DNA from: Paracoccus gahaiensis
Lineage (GTDB): Bacteria > Pseudomonadota > Alphaproteobacteria > Rhodobacterales > Rhodobacteraceae
Assembly (NCBI RefSeq): GCF_005048225.1
Contig: NZ_SUNI01000007.1
Coordinates: forward strand, 1-64,000
Length of the DNA: 64,000 bases
Reading direction: 5' to 3'
The translations under genes were made by a program, and so were the position numbers. This document shows, one piece after another, positions 61,690-64,000 of the stretch (position 1 is its first letter; every line of letters starts with the position of its first letter). The notes beneath the pieces are model-generated. The model worked only from the letters and a program-made list of their open reading frames with translations. It did not search any database and was not told where the DNA came from.

Positions 61690-61714
61690 AACGCAGGGAC
61701 GACGTCCCTGTTCC
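61690..61714 (-). promoter_or_regulatory. EcfG-type promoter of the PRC-barrel gene
   Basis: On the minus strand GGAAC (61714-61710), 16 bp, CGTT (61693-61690), an exact match to the general stress sigma factor consensus. The spacer itself is a palindrome (AGGGACG-T-CGTCCCT). Confidence 0.65.
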
Positions 61715-61763
61715 AAAGATCGGCCCGCCCCACGTGACCGTGAGGACAGGGCCGCCTGCGACC

Positions 61764-62027
61764 TCAGGCCGAGGGCGCGCGCCGCCGCAGGATCAGTTCC
61801 ATTCCCTCGGGACCCGTTTCCAGCCCCGGAGTGGGCCGGTAGGGATGGGCGCTTTCCAGCACGACCTCCTCGCGGTGCCCCTCGATCTCGATCACGCCCT
61901 CCCGCGGGTCGCCAAGTACCTGCGGGTCCAGATCGGCCTGCGTGCGAAAGCGGACATAATCGCCGCCGGTCTCGACCGTCCCGGTCAGCGGCGACATGTC
62001 CTTGAGCATCAATGTGGCATCGGTCAT
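61764..62027 (-). CDS. Small acidic protein of unknown function
   Basis: 87 aa, no recognised family: MTDATLMLKDMSPLTGTVETGG, then YVRFRTQADLDPQVLGD and LELILRR-type strands near the end, so a small beta-rich fold is likely. AAGGACC lies about 8 nt before the ATG. A GGACC-N17-CGTT sequence upstream is a weak stress promoter candidate. Confidence 0.6.
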   Translation of the reverse strand: MTDATLMLKDMSPLTGTVETGGDYVRFRTQADLDPQVLGDPREGVIEIEGHREEVVLESAHPYRPTPGLETGPEGMELILRRRAPSA

Positions 62028-62057
62028 GGGTCTGGTCCTTGCTTGGGATGCACCCGG

Positions 62058-62083
62058 AACGCGGGCGGGGCCGATCCGGGTCC
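62058..62083 (-). promoter_or_regulatory. Weak EcfG-type promoter of the 87-aa gene
   Basis: Minus strand GGACC (62083-62079), 17 bp, CGTT (62061-62058). One base departs from GGAAC. Confidence 0.35.
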
Positions 62084-62121
62084 ACCGAGGTGCGGAAGGG
62101 CGGGCCCGTCAGTGCCTGCCG

Positions 62122-62301
62122 TCAGCCGTCGGTGGCCAGCAGCAGCGGCATGTGGACGGCGCCATTGCGCCGCTCGATCTGGCGGACCAGCCGCAGATAG
62201 AGCGCGCGATAGCGCGTGTTGTGCTGATAGGCCGACAGGGCGGCCACGATCAGGTTCAGGTCATCTTGCGTGGTGGTGGTCACGATCACATCATTCCGCA
62301 C
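62122..62301 (-). CDS. Small protein of unknown function, 59 aa
   Basis: Residues include VIVTTTTQDDLNLIVAAL and a basic helix NTRYRALYLRLVRQIERR. The GTG at 62299-62301 is chosen because GGCGGAG lies 6 nt upstream. A GGAAA-N16-CGTT promoter lies about 40 bp before it. The frame is open further upstream, but that part is not protein-like. Confidence 0.5.
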   Translation of the reverse strand: MRNDVIVTTTTQDDLNLIVAALSAYQHNTRYRALYLRLVRQIERRNGAVHMPLLLATDG

Positions 62302-62341
62302 GGTTGGCTCCGCCTGCTCTTGGTTCTGGTTCGGACCGCTT

Positions 62342-62366
62342 AACGGGCAGGCAGACAAATGTTTCC
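62342..62366 (-). promoter_or_regulatory. EcfG-type promoter of the 59-aa gene
   Basis: Minus strand GGAAA (62366-62362), 16 bp, CGTT (62345-62342); one mismatch to the consensus. Confidence 0.5.
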
Positions 62367-62481
62367 CCCTTCCGTTGCGAAAAGAGCCGTTGTCCCGGCC
62401 ATCTCTGCCGCGACAGGCGCCTTTGCGCTGATCACGGTCCCCCGATGGGCGCCCGGCCGCGCGGTTTTCGCACATCCCCCC

Positions 62482-62506
62482 GGAACCGCAGCGCACACCG
62501 CAAGTT
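62482..62506 (+). promoter_or_regulatory. EcfG-type promoter of the 28-aa membrane protein gene
   Basis: GGAAC (62482-62486), 16 bp, AGTT (62503-62506). The ribosome binding site follows within 20 bp. Confidence 0.55.
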
Positions 62507-62532
62507 GAACGGCACATATATAGGAGAGACTC

Positions 62533-62619
62533 ATGTTCAAATTCCTCGGCGGCGCCGTCGGCATCATCTTCGTCATCGGCCTTCTGGTCGTCATCGGCAT
62601 CCTGTCGCTGATCTTCTGA
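62533..62619 (+). CDS. 28-aa hydrophobic membrane microprotein
   Basis: MFKFLGGAVGIIFVIGLLVV is followed by IGILSLIF and a stop: a single membrane helix and little else. AGGAGAG lies 5 nt before the ATG and a GGAAC-N16-AGTT promoter just upstream; GC-rich third codon positions support coding. It resembles stress-induced single-span microproteins, but no family is recognised. Confidence 0.65.
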   Translation: MFKFLGGAVGIIFVIGLLVVIGILSLIF

Positions 62620-62678
62620 TCGGCGCACCTGTCGGGCAGGCGGCTGACAGGTTTGTCACCCTGCACTCCGACACATGA

Positions 62679-62713
62679 AAAGGCCCTGTGGTGTCCACCG
62701 CAGGGCCTTTCTT
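62679..62713 (+). terminator. Rho-independent terminator after the microprotein gene
   Basis: AAAGGCCCTG (62679-62688) and CAGGGCCTTT (62701-62710) pair over an inner GTGG/CCAC stem, followed by CTTCC. Confidence 0.75.
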
Positions 62714-62799
62714 CCATCATTGCCGCATCCTGAACGCCCCTGCTTTACTCGTATGGAAGTATGGCATAGACTGGGTCTACCCCTCAGGATGTCCGCCGC

Positions 62800-63462
62800 A
62801 TGATCCCGATCCGCTCCGCCTCGACCGCACAGCAGGTCCATGACTGGCTCTATCGCTGCGTGCTGCGCGGTGATCTGCTGCCCGGCATGCGCCTGTCGGA
62901 GACCGAGATCGCGGCCCAGGTCGGCCTGTCGCGCCAGCCCGTGCGCGAGGCCTTCATCCGCCTGGCCAGCGACGGACTGGCCGAGATCCGCCCGCAGCGC
63001 GGCACCTATATCGGCCGCATCTCGGTCCGCGCGGTGCTGTCGGCCCGGCTGATCCGCGAGGCGGTGGAAAGCGATCTGGGACGCATGGTCGCCCGCAGCC
63101 GCCCCGACCTGTCGGCGATGGCGGCCGAGCTGGACCTGCAGGCCCGCGCCGATGCGGCGGGCGACGTGCCCGCCTTCGTGGAAAGCGACGACCGCTTCCA
63201 CGGGGCCATGGCCGAGGCGGCAGGCCATCCCGCCGTCTGGCAGGATCTGGAACGCCTGAAGGCGCAGATGAACCGCATGCGCCACCTGTCGATGCGGGTC
63301 TTCGATCGCAGCGCGACCATCGCACAGCACCGCGCCATCCTGACGGCCCTGCAGGCGGGCGACGGCGACGCCGCCGAGACCGCGATCCGCACCCATCTGC
63401 GCCAGATGCTGACCGAACTGCCCGAAATGGCACGCACCCATCCCGACTATTTCACCGACTGA
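62800..63462 (+). CDS. GntR-family regulator (FadR/FCD subfamily)
   Basis: 220 aa. N-terminal wHTH (AQQVHDWLYRCVLRGDLLPGMRLSETEIAAQVGLSRQPVREAFIRLASDGL) and a C-terminal FCD helical domain with metal-ligand pattern (D in VESDDRFHGAMAEAAGH, H in IAQHRAILTAL, H in IRTHLRQML). It is 25 bp upstream of a sugar kinase gene, so it probably responds to a sugar acid such as KDG or an upstream uronate. Confidence 0.88.
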   Translation: MIPIRSASTAQQVHDWLYRCVLRGDLLPGMRLSETEIAAQVGLSRQPVREAFIRLASDGLAEIRPQRGTYIGRISVRAVLSARLIREAVESDLGRMVARSRPDLSAMAAELDLQARADAAGDVPAFVESDDRFHGAMAEAAGHPAVWQDLERLKAQMNRMRHLSMRVFDRSATIAQHRAILTALQAGDGDAAETAIRTHLRQMLTELPEMARTHPDYFTD

Positions 63463-63487
63463 CCGTCCCCCACCGAAAGGCCCCCAC

Positions 63488-64000
63488 ATGACCCGCATCC
63501 TGTCCATCGGCGAGGCCATGGTCGAACTCTCGCAGGCCGACCAGCCGTCGCTCTGGCGCATGGGCTTTGCCGGCGACACGCTGAACACCGCCTGGTACCT
63601 ACGCCGCCTTCTGGGCGAGGACTGGCAGGTCGGCTACCTCACCCGCGTGGGCACGGGCGACCTCTCGCACCGGATGCTGGACTTCCTGGCCAAGGCCGGG
63701 ATCGACGCCAGCCATGTCCGGGCCGAGACCGACCGCGAGATCGGCCTCTACGCCATCAGCCTGGAGGGGGGCGAGCGCAGCTTCGCCTATTGGCGCGACA
63801 CCTCGGCCGCCCGCCGGCTGGCCGACCAGCCTCAGGTCCTGGCTGCCGCCCTGCGCGACTGCCGCCTGGCCTATCTGTCGGGCATCACCCTAGCGATCCT
63901 GCCGCCCGCCGGACGCAAGACGCTGATGGAGGCGCTGGACACCGCCCGCGCCGCCGGCACGACCATCGTCTTCGACACCAACCTGCGCCCACGCCTCTGG
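63488..64000 (+). CDS. PfkB-family sugar kinase, 2-keto-3-deoxygluconate kinase-like (cut by window end)
   Basis: The first 171 residues are present: MTRILSIGEAMVELSQAD, FAGDTLNTAWYLRRLLG (PfkB motif 1 region) and VGYLTRVGTGDLSHRML, AYWRDTSAARRL, AYLSGITLAIL and FDTNLRPRLW. The AYWRDxSAAR and DTNLRPRLW blocks match KdgK, which phosphorylates KDG in uronate/gluconate breakdown. The gene continues beyond the window. GAAAGG lies 9 nt upstream of the ATG. Confidence 0.85.
   Translation, partial: MTRILSIGEAMVELSQADQPSLWRMGFAGDTLNTAWYLRRLLGEDWQVGYLTRVGTGDLSHRMLDFLAKAGIDASHVRAETDREIGLYAISLEGGERSFAYWRDTSAARRLADQPQVLAAALRDCRLAYLSGITLAILPPAGRKTLMEALDTARAAGTTIVFDTNLRPRLW

Overview
The window is GC-rich DNA from an alphaproteobacterium of the Rhodobacteraceae/Paracoccaceae type, most likely Paracoccus or a close relative. 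This rests on overall codon and GC style, TRAP transporters, a cydDCABX cluster with FnrL- and NsrR-type sites, preTA, and a PRISE-type reductase. No 16S gene is present, so genus level is inference.

Positions 1 to about 14225 form an accessory region. They carry a defence-type reverse transcriptase of low GC, a truncated AraC regulator, and a 54-residue ribbon-helix-helix gene divergent from a four-gene operon. That operon encodes a 175-aa unknown, a zinc-ribbon/GIY-YIG-like protein, a soluble FtsH-like AAA-M41 protease and an 80-aa helical protein, and an XRE regulator follows on the other strand. Next come three small exported proteins, a decayed CNNM-type membrane gene, and a mobilization cassette in which two coiled-coil genes lie inside the relaxase reading frame. 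The region ends at 14202-14225 in a sequence matching the 3' end of tRNA-Gln(TGGGGCG acceptor). That is the expected attachment-site scar of an integrative element; the intact tRNA and the integrase would lie left of the window.

From 14.4 kb onward the DNA looks chromosomal. It holds a membrane-fused spermidine-synthase-like protein, a periplasmic aldose dehydrogenase, a periplasmic amine-oxidation operon (Tat flavin amine oxidase, cytochrome c, exported RidA), a TAXI-type TRAP transporter with a DctBD-like two-component pair, a P-loop kinase, and a PotABCD-like ABC transporter. A PepSY/two-component module follows, whose sensor has an acidic patch. Next are preT-preA (pyrimidine reduction), an M32 carboxypeptidase with heme A synthase, an RNA methyltransferase, a ThiE-like protein, purMN, tRNA-Ile(CAU), a Hint-domain protein, and assorted oxidoreductases with an HxlR regulator and an amidase.

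From 51 to 61 kb there is a probable sulfide-handling set (TDT transporter, DsrE-like, type II SQR-like flavoprotein, DUF5368-like membrane protein) beside cydDCABX and a divergent NsrR. Both cyd promoters carry an FNR box plus a shared 23-bp palindrome that is the likely NsrR operator. From 61.3 to 62.7 kb four very small genes each have a GGAAC-N16/17-CGTT-like promoter, as expected for the EcfG general stress response. The window ends in a GntR regulator and a truncated 2-keto-3-deoxygluconate-type sugar kinase.
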